Shown here piece after piece: positions 19,364 through 28,298 of a stretch of DNA of 64,000 nucleotides (position 1 is the first letter of the stretch; each line of letters starts with the position of its first letter). The DNA is from a bacterium (GTDB lineage: Bacteria; Bacillota; Bacilli; Lactobacillales; Streptococcaceae), in the NCBI GenBank assembly GCA_905221375.1, contig CAJNCY010000004.1, positions 107,684-171,683 of the forward strand. The letters are read 5' to 3'. The position numbers were made by a program, and so were the translations under genes. The notes below the pieces were generated by a model. That model did no database searches and was not told where the DNA came from. It was given only the letters and a program-made list of their open reading frames with translations.

Positions 19364-21001
19364 TCATCTTTTTTCTATTTCTGTCAATATGCGTGATAGA
19401 TAATAATAATAGCCAAAAATAGCAAGAGCAAGTAAGAGGATAAGAACTCCTACTCCAAAGCTGATGGCAAGGACAGGGGAGAGAGACCGAACCAAGAATA
19501 TGCTCCCTATTACAAGGGCCATTAAGATTGCACTATAAACCAAAATCAAAACAATTGCTACTATACGATTTGAACGGTTCACCAAGTCCGTAATGCTACT
19601 CCAATTGGTTGACAGATTTTTCACGTCCTTAAGGTAATGGTGGCAAGAAAGGATGACACTGGCAAGGATCCAGACTACAAGAAGGTAAATCATCGAAAGG
19701 ATGGGCAAGCCTAGATATAGAGAAAGTCCAAGTAAAGTCAGAACTGGTAAAAAGGACTGGACAGCAAATATAATCCAAAATTTCACTTTCACATAACGAG
19801 CAAAGTCAAAGGGTAAACTCTTAAGAAAATCAACATTTTCCCTCTCCAAGGACAAGGCAATTGAATGCAGGCTGGTGATATTGTTATTGACAACTGCTAT
19901 AAAGATAGCTATAAAAAACAAGGGTAACCAGTATGAAGGATGAATGTCTGGAACTATCTGAGAATCTCGAATTTTGGAAATCAGACCGATCATCATGAGA
20001 TAGGGAAGGAAAGCACTTGTAAAAAGCACTGTAATCACGCCAGTTCCCTGTCCCAAGAGGGTGAGGTGGTAGCGTAAAACCATACGGAAAAAGCCCTTTT
20101 TATTAGTAGTTGAAATTCTCTCCTTATTGCGACGTTCTTTCTTGACCTTCTCCTCACTGTTAAGCAGAATCACGTCATAAAAATGAGGAAAAACCTTCTT
20201 TTTGGTCAGGTAAAGCAAGAAAACAGTTAAAGCTATCCAAGCGAGTAGACCCAGTATGGCTTCTGTCGAAAAAGGCTCCACTGCTATTTTGTAAAAGATA
20301 TGAAGAGGATAAAGGAGAAATGGAATGTCTCTAACTTTGTCAACAATACTTCCAAAAGTCGACTGTAGAAAGAGGACAAATATTAAAGGTATGAGAACTC
20401 CTATTCCAATCATCACATTCGAAAAAATAGACTGATACTTTCTGAAGACCGTAGTCTGAGCCAAGAAATGTACTGCTACTACCATCACTAAAGTAACAGA
20501 GACAAATAACAAGGCCAAGGACAGCAGCATCAAAGGCAAGCCCAGCCAAAGAGAAGGAGCTAGCCTAATATAGAGGACTAGAAAATAAGCTAGGATTGGT
20601 ACAATTCCAGCTAGAGCTGGCAAGAGAACAGACAGTCCTTTAGCAATTATAATCTCTGATTCTTTAAAGGCATAGGGCCTATACGATGCCAAGTCCTTAC
20701 TCTCATAAAAGACATTGTAAAATGCAGTGAAAGAAGTTGAAAAGGCAAGCACCAGTAAAATAGCAACCATGGTACTAAAAAAACTTGGCATTTCCTCAAA
20801 AGGAAAACGAAAGGCTATATTTATAAACATTAATAGCATCAAGAGACTAGAAAAAATGTAAGAACTTAGGACTCTAGCGGAAACATTTACTTTTTTCCCA
20901 GGATTCTTAGCCTGCTTCTTTCGTAGGTTAGCCAGATTCGCTTCTTGAGATGAATAGAGGATATTGATATCAACTAATTTTTTAATGACCTTGAGACGCA
21001 T
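19364..21001 (-). CDS. ABC exporter, membrane subunit
   Basis: A 545-residue integral membrane protein with roughly ten to twelve hydrophobic segments, in two halves separated by a basic cytoplasmic stretch (about residues 285-305, EEKVKKERRNKERIS). It resembles ABC-2 type exporters of the pneumococcal 'ABC transporter permease' class with unknown substrate. AGGAGG lies 6 bases before the ATG, which is inside the 3' end of the ATPase gene (20-base overlap), so the two are translated as a pair. No substrate can be inferred. Confidence 0.85.
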   Translation of the reverse strand: MRLKVIKKLVDINILYSSQEANLANLRKKQAKNPGKKVNVSARVLSSYIFSSLLMLLMFINIAFRFPFEEMPSFFSTMVAILLVLAFSTSFTAFYNVFYESKDLASYRPYAFKESEIIIAKGLSVLLPALAGIVPILAYFLVLYIRLAPSLWLGLPLMLLSLALLFVSVTLVMVVAVHFLAQTTVFRKYQSIFSNVMIGIGVLIPLIFVLFLQSTFGSIVDKVRDIPFLLYPLHIFYKIAVEPFSTEAILGLLAWIALTVFLLYLTKKKVFPHFYDVILLNSEEKVKKERRNKERISTTNKKGFFRMVLRYHLTLLGQGTGVITVLFTSAFLPYLMMIGLISKIRDSQIVPDIHPSYWLPLFFIAIFIAVVNNNITSLHSIALSLERENVDFLKSLPFDFARYVKVKFWIIFAVQSFLPVLTLLGLSLYLGLPILSMIYLLVVWILASVILSCHHYLKDVKNLSTNWSSITDLVNRSNRIVAIVLILVYSAILMALVIGSIFLVRSLSPVLAISFGVGVLILLLALAIFGYYYYLSRILTEIEKR

Positions 21002-21731
21002 CTAAAACCTCCTCTTTTCTACCAGCAAGGCTAAGGTAGATACTTTCCAAAGACTGGTCTGGGTGGTCTTTTCTCAAGTTCTCTACCTTACCACAATAAA
21101 TCAAATGCCCCTTTTTCAAAATAGCAATCCGATCACAGACTTGCTCAGCTACCTCTAGCACATGGGTTGAAAACAAGACCGTCTTGCCTTTTTGTGCATG
21201 TTCCTTCATCATTTGCTTCAAATCAAAGGCAGCCTGGGGATCCAAACCAGTCAAGGGTTCGTCCAAGACCCAAATATCAGGATCAGACAAGAGTGCTCCG
21301 ATGACAAAGACTTTCTGACGCATTCCGTGAGAAAGGGTTTCAATAACCTGATAGCGATTTTCAGCAAAATCAAAAACACTCAATAGCCTAGCTAGACTAG
21401 CCTCCAAGTCAGAGCTAGTCAGATCATAGGATGAGGCGATCAATTCCCAAAATTCATTGGCCGTTAAGCGCAAAAATAAGTCAGGCGAGTCTGCTACGTA
21501 GCCAATCTTTCGTTTGATAGCTAAACGATTTTCCGATAAATCCTGACCATCTACCAAAATACGACCACTGCTGGGCGAAATGATACTGACTAGGGATTTT
21601 ATGGTGGTCGATTTTCCAGCCCCATTATGGCCAATCAAGCCCATAATCTCCCCATTTTCAATCTGCAAATTGAGATTGCTCAAAGCCTCTTTATCACCAT
21701 ACAACTTACTAACATTTTGAAATTCAATCAT
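20982..21731 (-). CDS. ABC exporter, ATP-binding subunit
   Basis: A 249-residue ATPase of the drug/bacteriocin-exporter type (CcmA-like). Walker A is GHNGAGKST, the signature is LSHGMRQKV (a variant of LSGGQ), Walker B is IWVLDEPLTGLDP and the switch region is FSTHVLEVAEQVCDRI. The start MIEFQNVS at 21731 follows AGGAG; the longer reading to 21797 would include the -10 box (TATAAT, 21766-21771). It pairs with the overlapping membrane subunit and is divergent from the amylase gene. Confidence 0.9.
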   Translation of the reverse strand: MIEFQNVSKLYGDKEALSNLNLQIENGEIMGLIGHNGAGKSTTIKSLVSIISPSSGRILVDGQDLSENRLAIKRKIGYVADSPDLFLRLTANEFWELIASSYDLTSSDLEASLARLLSVFDFAENRYQVIETLSHGMRQKVFVIGALLSDPDIWVLDEPLTGLDPQAAFDLKQMMKEHAQKGKTVLFSTHVLEVAEQVCDRIAILKKGHLIYCGKVENLRKDHPDQSLESIYLSLAGRKEEVLDASQGH

Positions 21732-21837
21732 GGGATGACTCCTATCTTTATCTATATTACATACTATTATACTAGCACTTTGATACAAAAAAATCAATAC
21801 TTTATTTTAAGTAGTTAAAATAGTTTCCTTCTATCTT

Positions 21838-21876
21838 ATGCAAACGTTGGCGCTAACCAATACTTTATGATAGAAT
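21838..21876 (+). promoter_or_regulatory. Amylase promoter with possible cre (CcpA) site
   Basis: ATGCAAACGTTGGCGC (21838-21853) resembles a catabolite-responsive element. TTGGCG (21847-21852) inside it can serve as -35, followed at 18 bases by TAGAAT (21871-21876) with an extended TGA. A CcpA-bound site here would block the polymerase. The cre match is imperfect on the right half. Confidence 0.5.
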
Positions 21877-21909
21877 AAAGAACAAGATTGACAAGTAAGA
21901 GGAAACATC

Positions 21910-23364
21910 ATGCAAAATCAAACACTCATGCAATACTTTGAATGGTATCTGCCCCACGACGGTCAGCACTGGACGCGTCTAGCTGAAGATGCTCCACACC
22001 TAGCTGATCTGGGGATTAGCCACGTCTGGATGCCACCAGCTTTTAAGGCAACCAATGAAAAAGATGTCGGCTATGGGGTCTATGACTTATTCGACCTAGG
22101 AGAGTTTAACCAAAAAGGTACTATCCGCACCAAGTATGGTTTCAAAGAAGACTATCTTCAAGCTATTCAAACCCTAAAAGCACAGGGAATCCAGCCTATG
22201 GCCGATGTGGTACTCAATCACAAGGCTGCAGCCGATCACATGGAAGCCTTTCAGGTTATTGAAGTGGATCCTGTAGACCGTACAGTTGAACTTGGAGAAC
22301 CCTTCACCATCAATGGCTGGACTAGCTTTACCTTCGATGGTCGCCAAGATACCTACAATGACTTCCACTGGCACTGGTACCACTTCACAGGTACAGACTA
22401 CGATGCCAAACGCCGTAAGTCTGGGATTTATCTGATCCAAGGGGACAATAAGGGCTGGGCCAACGAGGAATTGGTCGATAACGAAAACGGTAACTATGAC
22501 TACCTCATGTATGCCGACCTAGACTTTAAACATCCTGAAGTTATCAAAAATATCTACGACTGGGCAGACTGGTTCATGGAGACGACTGGTATTGCTGGTT
22601 TCCGTTTGGATGCCGTTAAGCACATTGACTCTTTCTTCATGCGCAATTTTATCCGCGATATGAAGGAAAAATACGGTGAGGATTTCTATGTTTTTGGTGA
22701 ATTTTGGAATCCCGATAAGGAAGCCAATCTAGACTATCTTGAAAAAACGGAAGAACGCTTTGACCTTGTCGATGTTCGTCTCCACCAGAATCTCTTTGAT
22801 GCTAGCCGAGCAGGTTCCAACTATGACCTTCGTGGTATTTTCACAGATAGCTTGGTTGAACTCAAACCTGACAAGGCGGTGACTTTTGTCGACAACCACG
22901 ATACCCAACGAGGACAGGCTCTTGAGTCTACTGTTGAAGAATGGTTCAAACCAGCAGCCTATGCCCTCATTCTGTTACGCCAAAATGGCCTTCCATGTGT
23001 CTTTTACGGCGACTATTATGGGATTTCCGGGCAATATGCTCAACAAGATTTCAAAGAAGTCCTTGACCGCCTCTTAACCATCCGAAAAGATTTGGCCTAT
23101 GGAGATCAAACTGACTACTTTGATGATGCTAACTGTATCGGTTGGGTACGTTCAGGTGCTGAAAATCAATCCCCAATCGCAGTCCTTATCTCAAATGACC
23201 AAGAAAACAGCAAGTCTATGTTTGTCGGCCAAGAATGGGCTAACCAAACCTTCGTAGATTTACTTGGAAACCACCAAGGTCAAATTACAATTGATGAGGA
23301 AGGTTATGGACAATTCCCAGTCTCAGCTGCTTCGGTAAGTGTCTGGGTAGCCAATACTATCTAA
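21910..23364 (+). CDS. Intracellular alpha-amylase (GH13)
   Basis: A 484-residue glycoside hydrolase that cleaves alpha-1,4-glucans or maltodextrins in the cytoplasm; no signal peptide. The GH13 regions are in order: MADVVLNHK (region I), GFRLDAVKH (region II, nucleophile Asp234), FVFGEFWN-type region III with acid/base Glu264, and FVDNHDTQ (region IV, Asp331). The length and HWHWYHFTGTDYDAK resemble the bacterial intracellular amylases of subfamily GH13_5. AGAGG lies 7 bases before the ATG. Probably under glucose repression (see the promoter entry). Confidence 0.93.
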   Translation: MQNQTLMQYFEWYLPHDGQHWTRLAEDAPHLADLGISHVWMPPAFKATNEKDVGYGVYDLFDLGEFNQKGTIRTKYGFKEDYLQAIQTLKAQGIQPMADVVLNHKAAADHMEAFQVIEVDPVDRTVELGEPFTINGWTSFTFDGRQDTYNDFHWHWYHFTGTDYDAKRRKSGIYLIQGDNKGWANEELVDNENGNYDYLMYADLDFKHPEVIKNIYDWADWFMETTGIAGFRLDAVKHIDSFFMRNFIRDMKEKYGEDFYVFGEFWNPDKEANLDYLEKTEERFDLVDVRLHQNLFDASRAGSNYDLRGIFTDSLVELKPDKAVTFVDNHDTQRGQALESTVEEWFKPAAYALILLRQNGLPCVFYGDYYGISGQYAQQDFKEVLDRLLTIRKDLAYGDQTDYFDDANCIGWVRSGAENQSPIAVLISNDQENSKSMFVGQEWANQTFVDLLGNHQGQITIDEEGYGQFPVSAASVSVWVANTI

Positions 23365-23379
23365 TAGCTCATAATAACC

Positions 23380-23409
23380 AAGCCAGATCCAAGCGGATTT
23401 GGCTTTTTT
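23380..23409 (+). terminator. Terminator after the amylase gene
   Basis: AAGCCAGATCC (23380-23390) pairs with GGATTTGGCTT (23395-23405) with one G-U pair, followed by a T run. Confidence 0.85.
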
Positions 23410-23417
23410 GTATTCAC

Positions 23418-23447
23418 AAAAAGACCTACCCAAATGGATAGATCTTT
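23418..23447 (-). terminator. Terminator after alaS
   Basis: On the minus strand AAAGATCTATCC pairs with GGGTAGGTCTTT (two mismatches), followed by TTTTGTG, directly after the alaS stop codon. Confidence 0.7.
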
Positions 23448-23453
23448 GTTTGT

Positions 23454-26072
23454 TTACAATTTACCTGCTACTGCATCCAACAATTCTTGAATTTTAGCTT
23501 GGTTGCTTCCTCCTGCCATGGCCATGTCTGGTTTACCACCACCACGTCCATCGACGATTGGTGCCAATTCTTTGACAAGGTTTCCTGCATGGAGGTCTTT
23601 TGTCTTGCTTGCTACAAGGACATTGACTTTGTCACCGATAGCGGCAACTAGGACAAGAAGATCAGAGTAGTCTTTCTGCTTCCAGTTATCTGCAAAGGTA
23701 CGAAGGGCACCAGCGTCTGATACAGATACTTGGCTAGCGATATAACGGTGACCATTGACTTCCTTCACATCCTTGAAGATATCACCCGCGGCTGCAGCTG
23801 CGGCTTTTTCTTTCAACTCGGCATTTTCTTTTTGCAATTGACGAAGTTGTTCTTGAAGTCCTTCTACCTTGTGAGGTACTTCTTTAAGTTGAGGTGCTTT
23901 CAAGGTTGTTGCGACAGCTTTAAGAGCGTCTTCTTGTTCGCGGTAGGCTTCAAAGGCTTCCTTACCAGTCACTGCCAAGATACGGCGAGTTCCTGATCCA
24001 ATCCCTTCTTCTTTGACAATCTTGAAGAGACCAATTTCAGAAGTGTTGCCAACGTGGGTACCACCACAAAGCTCGATAGAGTAGTCACCGATAGTAACAA
24101 CACGAACTTCTTTACCATATTTCTCACCAAAGAGGGCCATCGCTCCCATTTCCTTGGCAGTGTCAATATCTGTTTCAACTGTCTTAACTTCAAGAGCTTC
24201 CCAGATTTTCTCGTTAACTTGCTGTTCAATCGCACGCAATTCTTCAGCGGTTACCGCTTGGAAATGAGTAAAGTCAAAGCGAAGGAATTCTACTTCGTTA
24301 AGAGAACCTGCTTGTGTTGCGTGATTTCCAAGGATATTGTGAAGGGCAGCGTGAAGCAAGTGAGTCGCAGTGTGGTTTTTCATGACACGGTGACGACGAT
24401 TTGTATCGATTGCCAAGGTATATTCTTGGTTCAAGGCAAGCGGTGCAAGAACATCAACAGTGTGAAGAGCTTGTCCGTTCGGAGCTTTTTGAACATTTGT
24501 CACAGTAGCCACGACCTTACCTGACTCATCCAAGATTTGTCCGTGGTCAGCTACCTGTCCACCCATTTCAGCGTAGAATGGCGTTTCCGCAAAAATAAGT
24601 GAGGCAGTTCCTTCAGACACAGCTTCTACTTCTGCATTGTCAGCCACGATAGCCACCAATTTAGAAGACAATTGTGATGCTTCATAGTTAAAACGGCTTT
24701 CCACTGTGATGTTTTGAAGGGTTTCATTTTGCATACCCATTGAACCACCCTTGACAGCTGACGCACGCGCGCGTTCTTGCTGTTCTTTCATGGCTGCTTC
24801 AAAACCTTCACGGTCTACAGTCATACCAGCTTCTTCAGCGATTTCTTCAGTCAATTCAACTGGGAATCCATAAGTATCGTAAAGTTTGAATACATCTGAA
24901 CCAGCAATGACAGATTGACCTTTTTCTTTCAAGTCAGCTACGATGCCTTGAGCAAAGTGTTGACCTGAGTGAAGGGTACGGGCAAATGATTCTTCTTCGC
25001 TCTTAACGATTTTTTCGATAAAATCACGTTTTTCAAGCACTTCTGGGTAGTAGCTTTCCATGATTTTACCAACAGTTGGAACCAGTTTATAAAGGAAAGG
25101 CTCGTTGATGCCCAATTTTTGACCATGCATAGAAGCACGACGGAGAAGACGGCGAAGGACATAACCACGTCCTTCGTTTCCAGGAAGAGCACCATCACCG
25201 ATGGCAAATGAAAGTGAACGGATGTGGTCAGCGATGACCTTAAAGCTCATGTTGTCGCCATCTTGGTCATAGACCTTACCAGACAATTTCTCCACTTCAC
25301 GAATGATAGGCATGAAGAGGTCTGTTTCAAAGTTGGTCTTAGCACCTTGGATAACCGCCACCAAACGCTCCAAACCAGCGCCCGTATCAATGTTCTTGTG
25401 TGGCAATTCCTTGTATTCGCTACGAGGAACAGCAGGGTCTGCGTTAAATTGTGACAAAACGATGTTCCAGATTTCAATATAACGGTCGTTTTCGATATCT
25501 TCTGCAAGAAGGCGTAGACCGATATTTTCTGGGTCAAAGGCTTCTCCACGGTCAAAGAAAATTTCTGTATCTGGTCCAGAAGGTCCTGCACCGATCTCCC
25601 AGAAGTTGTCCTCGATCGGAATCAAGTGACTTGGATCCACTCCCACTTCAATCCATCGGTTGTAAGAATCTTTATCGTCTGGATAGTAGGTCATGTAAAG
25701 TTTCTCAGCGGGGAAGTCAAACCATTCTGGGCTTGTCAAAAGCTCATAAGCCCAAGTGATAGCTTCGTCACGGAAGTAATCTCCGATAGAGAAATTCCCC
25801 AACATTTCAAACATGGTATGGTGACGTGCAGTCTTCCCTACGTTTTCAATGTCGTTGGTACGGATGGCTTTTTGGGCATTGGTAATACGTGGATTTTCAG
25901 GGATAATAGTCCCATCAAAGTATTTCTTAAGGGTTGCTACCCCAGAGTTGATCCACAAAAGTGTTGGATCATTTACAGGAACTAAACTTACTGATGGTTC
26001 TACTGAGTGACCTTTGGTCGCCCAGAAATCAAGCCACATTTGGCGTACTTGTGCACTAGATAGTTGTTTCAT
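23454..26072 (-). CDS. alaS: Alanine-tRNA ligase
   Basis: Charges tRNA-Ala and edits mischarged Ser/Gly. The 872 residues equal the usual streptococcal length. The class II catalytic core (about 1-360) includes [18 protein letters not shown] and GAGLERLV. The editing domain has the zinc-binding [11 protein letters not shown] (about residue 565) and CGGTHVGNT (about 669). The C-terminal coiled coil ([15 protein letters not shown]) and the DHHA1 domain with [15 protein letters not shown] follow. It is second in the operon, 21 bases after the LURP-like gene, under the T-box at 26590-26772. Confidence 0.98.
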   Translation of the reverse strand: MKQLSSAQVRQMWLDFWATKGHSVEPSVSLVPVNDPTLLWINSGVATLKKYFDGTIIPENPRITNAQKAIRTNDIENVGKTARHHTMFEMLGNFSIGDYFRDEAITWAYELLTSPEWFDFPAEKLYMTYYPDDKDSYNRWIEVGVDPSHLIPIEDNFWEIGAGPSGPDTEIFFDRGEAFDPENIGLRLLAEDIENDRYIEIWNIVLSQFNADPAVPRSEYKELPHKNIDTGAGLERLVAVIQGAKTNFETDLFMPIIREVEKLSGKVYDQDGDNMSFKVIADHIRSLSFAIGDGALPGNEGRGYVLRRLLRRASMHGQKLGINEPFLYKLVPTVGKIMESYYPEVLEKRDFIEKIVKSEEESFARTLHSGQHFAQGIVADLKEKGQSVIAGSDVFKLYDTYGFPVELTEEIAEEAGMTVDREGFEAAMKEQQERARASAVKGGSMGMQNETLQNITVESRFNYEASQLSSKLVAIVADNAEVEAVSEGTASLIFAETPFYAEMGGQVADHGQILDESGKVVATVTNVQKAPNGQALHTVDVLAPLALNQEYTLAIDTNRRHRVMKNHTATHLLHAALHNILGNHATQAGSLNEVEFLRFDFTHFQAVTAEELRAIEQQVNEKIWEALEVKTVETDIDTAKEMGAMALFGEKYGKEVRVVTIGDYSIELCGGTHVGNTSEIGLFKIVKEEGIGSGTRRILAVTGKEAFEAYREQEDALKAVATTLKAPQLKEVPHKVEGLQEQLRQLQKENAELKEKAAAAAAGDIFKDVKEVNGHRYIASQVSVSDAGALRTFADNWKQKDYSDLLVLVAAIGDKVNVLVASKTKDLHAGNLVKELAPIVDGRGGGKPDMAMAGGSNQAKIQELLDAVAGKL

Positions 26073-26093
26073 ATTGTCTCCTTATTTACTTGT

Positions 26094-26579
26094 TTAATGT
26101 GATTGGCTTTCCAGCATTTCCACATAGTCAATCGCGACACAGAGGGAAATGACTAGATCTGCATAAGCGTCCTCAAGAACAGTTACATTATAGGTAGAGG
26201 TCAGATGGAAGAGTTCCTTCTTAATTTCCGCAATCAGCTGATCACGATCATCCAGCAATTTGAAATTCAAATCCCAGATATTGCCCTCGATACGAAGACC
26301 TAGATTATCAAACTCATACTTATCTCGCCAGAAGGTCAACTTCTTGCGAATGACAAAACTCGAGCCATCCCGAAGCTGAATCTCAAAACGAGGAAGCAAG
26401 GTCAAGATTTCTTTACTGATCTGACTGACCTGTTCACCATTAGCGTCATAAATAGTAAAAGTTTTAGGAATCTTAAAAAATGATCCCTCCACCTGATAGG
26501 CGATTTCTCCCCTGTCATCCTTGATAGCGAAGCGTTCGCCTCCAAGACGAAACTTTTGTTTGACAAGAAATGTTTTCAT
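26094..26579 (-). CDS. LURP-one-related family protein
   Basis: A 161-residue protein of the LURP-one/Tubby-C-like family (YxjI in Bacillus), a closed beta barrel of unknown function in bacteria. Visible features are KQKFRLGGERFAIKDDRG, FTIYDANGEQVSQISKE, and the repeated strand pattern up to the C-terminal hydrophobic helix DLVISLCVAIDYVEML. The start at 26579 follows GGAGGT; an upstream TTG at 26591 is unlikely. It is the first gene behind an alanine T-box and is followed by alaS, so its expression tracks tRNA-Ala charging. No reason for this link is known to me. Confidence 0.85.
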   Translation of the reverse strand: MKTFLVKQKFRLGGERFAIKDDRGEIAYQVEGSFFKIPKTFTIYDANGEQVSQISKEILTLLPRFEIQLRDGSSFVIRKKLTFWRDKYEFDNLGLRIEGNIWDLNFKLLDDRDQLIAEIKKELFHLTSTYNVTVLEDAYADLVISLCVAIDYVEMLESQSH

Positions 26580-26589
26580 CAACACCTCC

Positions 26590-26772
26590 AAAAACCAAAA
26601 GACAAGCTCACATCACGAAGGGCGAAAAACCGCGGTACCACCTTCATTCAATGAACTTGTCATTCTCTTGTTCTTATGCAATTGTTAAATTGAGTAGCAT
26701 GACTTCCTAGCTTAGATGGCTCGCAGCACCGCCATTTCTCTGGACTAAGACAAGAGAAAATCAATTCTCAAC
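26590..26772 (-). ncRNA. T-box riboswitch, alanine-specific
   Basis: A leader that senses uncharged tRNA-Ala. Stem I is closed by TTGAG/CTCAA and contains CTTAG...CTAAG and ATGGC...GCCAT. The specifier codon GCT (Ala) is at 26698-26696, directly before ACTCAA. The T-box core AAGGTGGTACCGCGG is at 26644-26630. The terminator arms are GACAAG...GAAGG and CCTTC...CTTGTC, followed by TTTT. All parts are in the usual order. Confidence 0.93.
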
Positions 26773-26778
26773 TTTCTT

Positions 26779-26807
26779 ATTATAACGTTTTTTTAAGCTT
26801 GCGTCAA
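26779..26807 (-). promoter_or_regulatory. Promoter of the T-box/LURP/alaS operon
   Basis: TTGACG (26802-26807), a 17-base spacer and TATAAT (26779-26784), minus strand. Very close to consensus. Confidence 0.85.
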
Positions 26808-26814
26808 CTGGAAA

Positions 26815-26919
26815 TCATCTCCGTTGAATCAGAGCAATTTCCTGTATCTTTGATTGCTCTTTCAGGAGAACAAAATTAGCCAATATAATTGTTGATATTA
26901 AACAAATCCAAAATAACAT
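26815..26919 (-). CDS. Putative 34-residue membrane peptide
   Basis: A short frame with an ATG at 26919 and a stop at 26815, coding for MLFWICLISTIILANFVLL followed by a polar basic tail ending QRR. This is one hydrophobic helix (about residues 2-19) plus 15 polar residues. A weak GAGAGAG precedes it. Its start is one base after the stop of the 31-codon frame, which itself overlaps the TPR gene, so translational coupling is plausible. It is too short for family assignment. It could be a signal peptide precursor, a small membrane protein or chance. Confidence 0.4.
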   Translation of the reverse strand: MLFWICLISTIILANFVLLKEQSKIQEIALIQRR

Positions 26920-26920
26920 A

Positions 26921-27016
26921 TCACTCTCTCGCTTTAATATTATCTAGACTGTCAATTGCATATCTACATTCTTTAAGATAAAGCAAACTAATAACAAAAT
27001 CTAAATGTAAAATCAT
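26921..27016 (-). CDS. Putative 31-residue peptide overlapping the TPR gene
   Basis: Begins MILHLDFVISLLYLKECRYA. Its ATG overlaps the TPR stop codon as ATGA, and its stop TGA is one base before the next short frame. GAGG is about 13 bases upstream, which is farther than ideal. There is no recognisable domain. It is supported only by the tight packing with its neighbours. Confidence 0.3.
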   Translation of the reverse strand: MILHLDFVISLLYLKECRYAIDSLDNIKARE

Positions 27017-27633
27017 TCATTAATCAATTCCTCAATTTCCTTTATCCCTTCAAATTCTCCAACACTTTCGAAAAGTTCTATAGCTCGTTTGAAATGTGTG
27101 TTGGATAATTCCGTATCTTCCAAGGCTAAATAGATTTCACCTAACCCTCTATAGCTACAAGCTTGAGAAATTACATCATCAGTCTCTAAAGATTGTTCCA
27201 ATGACAGATTCATGAATGTAAGAGCCTCATCAAGATTGTTTAATTTAAATCTCACATAGCCCTGTTCATAATTATTCACAGCTTTCTTTAGATTATCATT
27301 TGGAAAATGCTCTTCAACTATCTTCTCTTCATCTTCAATAAGTTTTAAAGCCTTATGAAAATCCCCCTGATCTCTGTAGATCATAGCTAATTGATGTAAG
27401 CCAATGTGTTCATTTTCTTTATCTTCATTTTGTTGAGCCAATAAAATGTATTTCTCAAAGATATGGGTACATGAAGCATAGTCTTTTTCTGCCAATAATA
27501 AATACCCCATCAGATTTAATAGGCTAAAATCTGTACAGGTATCAATGGAAAAATCTTGTTCAACCAACTTTTTAGCTTCTGATGTTTTTCCCTCCAGAAA
27601 CAAGTCCCAAGCTGTATCAATTTTAGAGTCCAT
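27013..27633 (-). CDS. Tetratricopeptide-repeat protein
   Basis: A 206-residue, acidic, all-helical protein. TPR-like units are visible from about residue 35 onwards: LMGYLLLAEKDYASCTHIFEKY, LHQLAMIYRDQGDFHKALKL, YVRFKLNNLDEALTFMNLSL and YRGLGEIYLALEDTELSNTHF, each with the W/L-G-Y-A-P spacing. The start MDSKIDTA follows AGGGGG. No DNA-binding domain is fused. The broken Xre regulator lies 97 bases upstream and two very short frames lie downstream, an arrangement that recalls peptide-sensing TPR systems (RRNPP, Rap-Phr). The role is inferred, not shown. Confidence 0.75.
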   Translation of the reverse strand: MDSKIDTAWDLFLEGKTSEAKKLVEQDFSIDTCTDFSLLNLMGYLLLAEKDYASCTHIFEKYILLAQQNEDKENEHIGLHQLAMIYRDQGDFHKALKLIEDEEKIVEEHFPNDNLKKAVNNYEQGYVRFKLNNLDEALTFMNLSLEQSLETDDVISQACSYRGLGEIYLALEDTELSNTHFKRAIELFESVGEFEGIKEIEELINE

Positions 27634-27730
27634 CTATTTCCCCCTTCAACTACAAACAACCTTCATAAAATAGAATCACTCAACAAGAATATACTATTCT
27701 CTATCTATTGAGGCTTAATCTTATAAACCA

Positions 27731-28183
27731 TTAATCTGCATTAAAATAATCATAAACCTCTTTAAAGAGTGTCGGCAATATTCCTTGCTCTTCTTTGTCT
27801 AAATTATATTCAGAAACTAGCTCATCCATATAGTTAAATACAGTGAAATGTTTTTTTATCCCATTCATAACAAGCACAAATTTCAAATCATTAAGTTCAG
27901 TTTTATTAAACTCTTTTAACTTCTTCATATCAATTCTAGTGATTGGATGAGAAATACCATCTAGAGTACTATAAATCGTTTTTCCTAGTAAATAATCTGT
28001 CGTGGTATCAAATAATTTTGCTAATTTGACAACGGCATCTAAATTAGGCTCTAAATTTCCATTCTCCCAACGAAAATAAGTACCTTGTTATACACCAATC
28101 ATCTCAGAAATTTGTATCTGAGTCAACTTCTTGACTTTTCTCAGTTCCTTAAGATGATCTTCAAAAGAATCATTATTAAACAT
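27731..28183 (-). pseudogene. Xre-family helix-turn-helix regulator broken by an in-frame stop
   Basis: Read from the ATG at 28183, the frame codes for a Xre/Cro-type domain (FEDHLKELRKVKKLTQIQIS, then GTYFRWENGNLEPNLDAVVK and LFDTTTDYLLGK) and continues without further stops to 27731, 150 codons in all. Codon 32 (28090-28088) is TAA, in the middle of the recognition-helix region, between GV and QGTYFRWENG. A 65-codon internal frame (27928-27731) is only the C-terminal tail. One base change would restore the gene. AGAGGATACA precedes the start. Either a recent nonsense mutation or a sequencing error. Confidence 0.8.
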
Positions 28184-28222
28184 TGTATCCTCTAAAATAT
28201 TCTAAACGGTATAAAACGGAAT

Positions 28223-28238
28223 TATTCCATAAGGAATA
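28223..28238. promoter_or_regulatory. Palindromic site in the Xre-gene upstream region
   Basis: TATTCC-ATAA-GGAATA, a 6-bp perfect dyad, lies between the Xre pseudogene and the divergent decayed gene. The position and form suit the operator of the Xre regulator. Confidence 0.45.
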
Positions 28239-28298
28239 TTTATTTGAAGATTAAAGATTCTATTGAGAATATTATAGCATAAAAGGAGGTAAAAGCGT

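Noticed and set aside
24054..25985. Several plus-strand frames of 75-156 codons opposite alaS
   Set aside because: All overlap fully conserved alaS coding sequence and show no protein-like features.
27731..27928. 65-codon frame as an independent gene
   Set aside because: It is the in-frame C-terminal part of the Xre regulator and has no ribosome binding site of its own.
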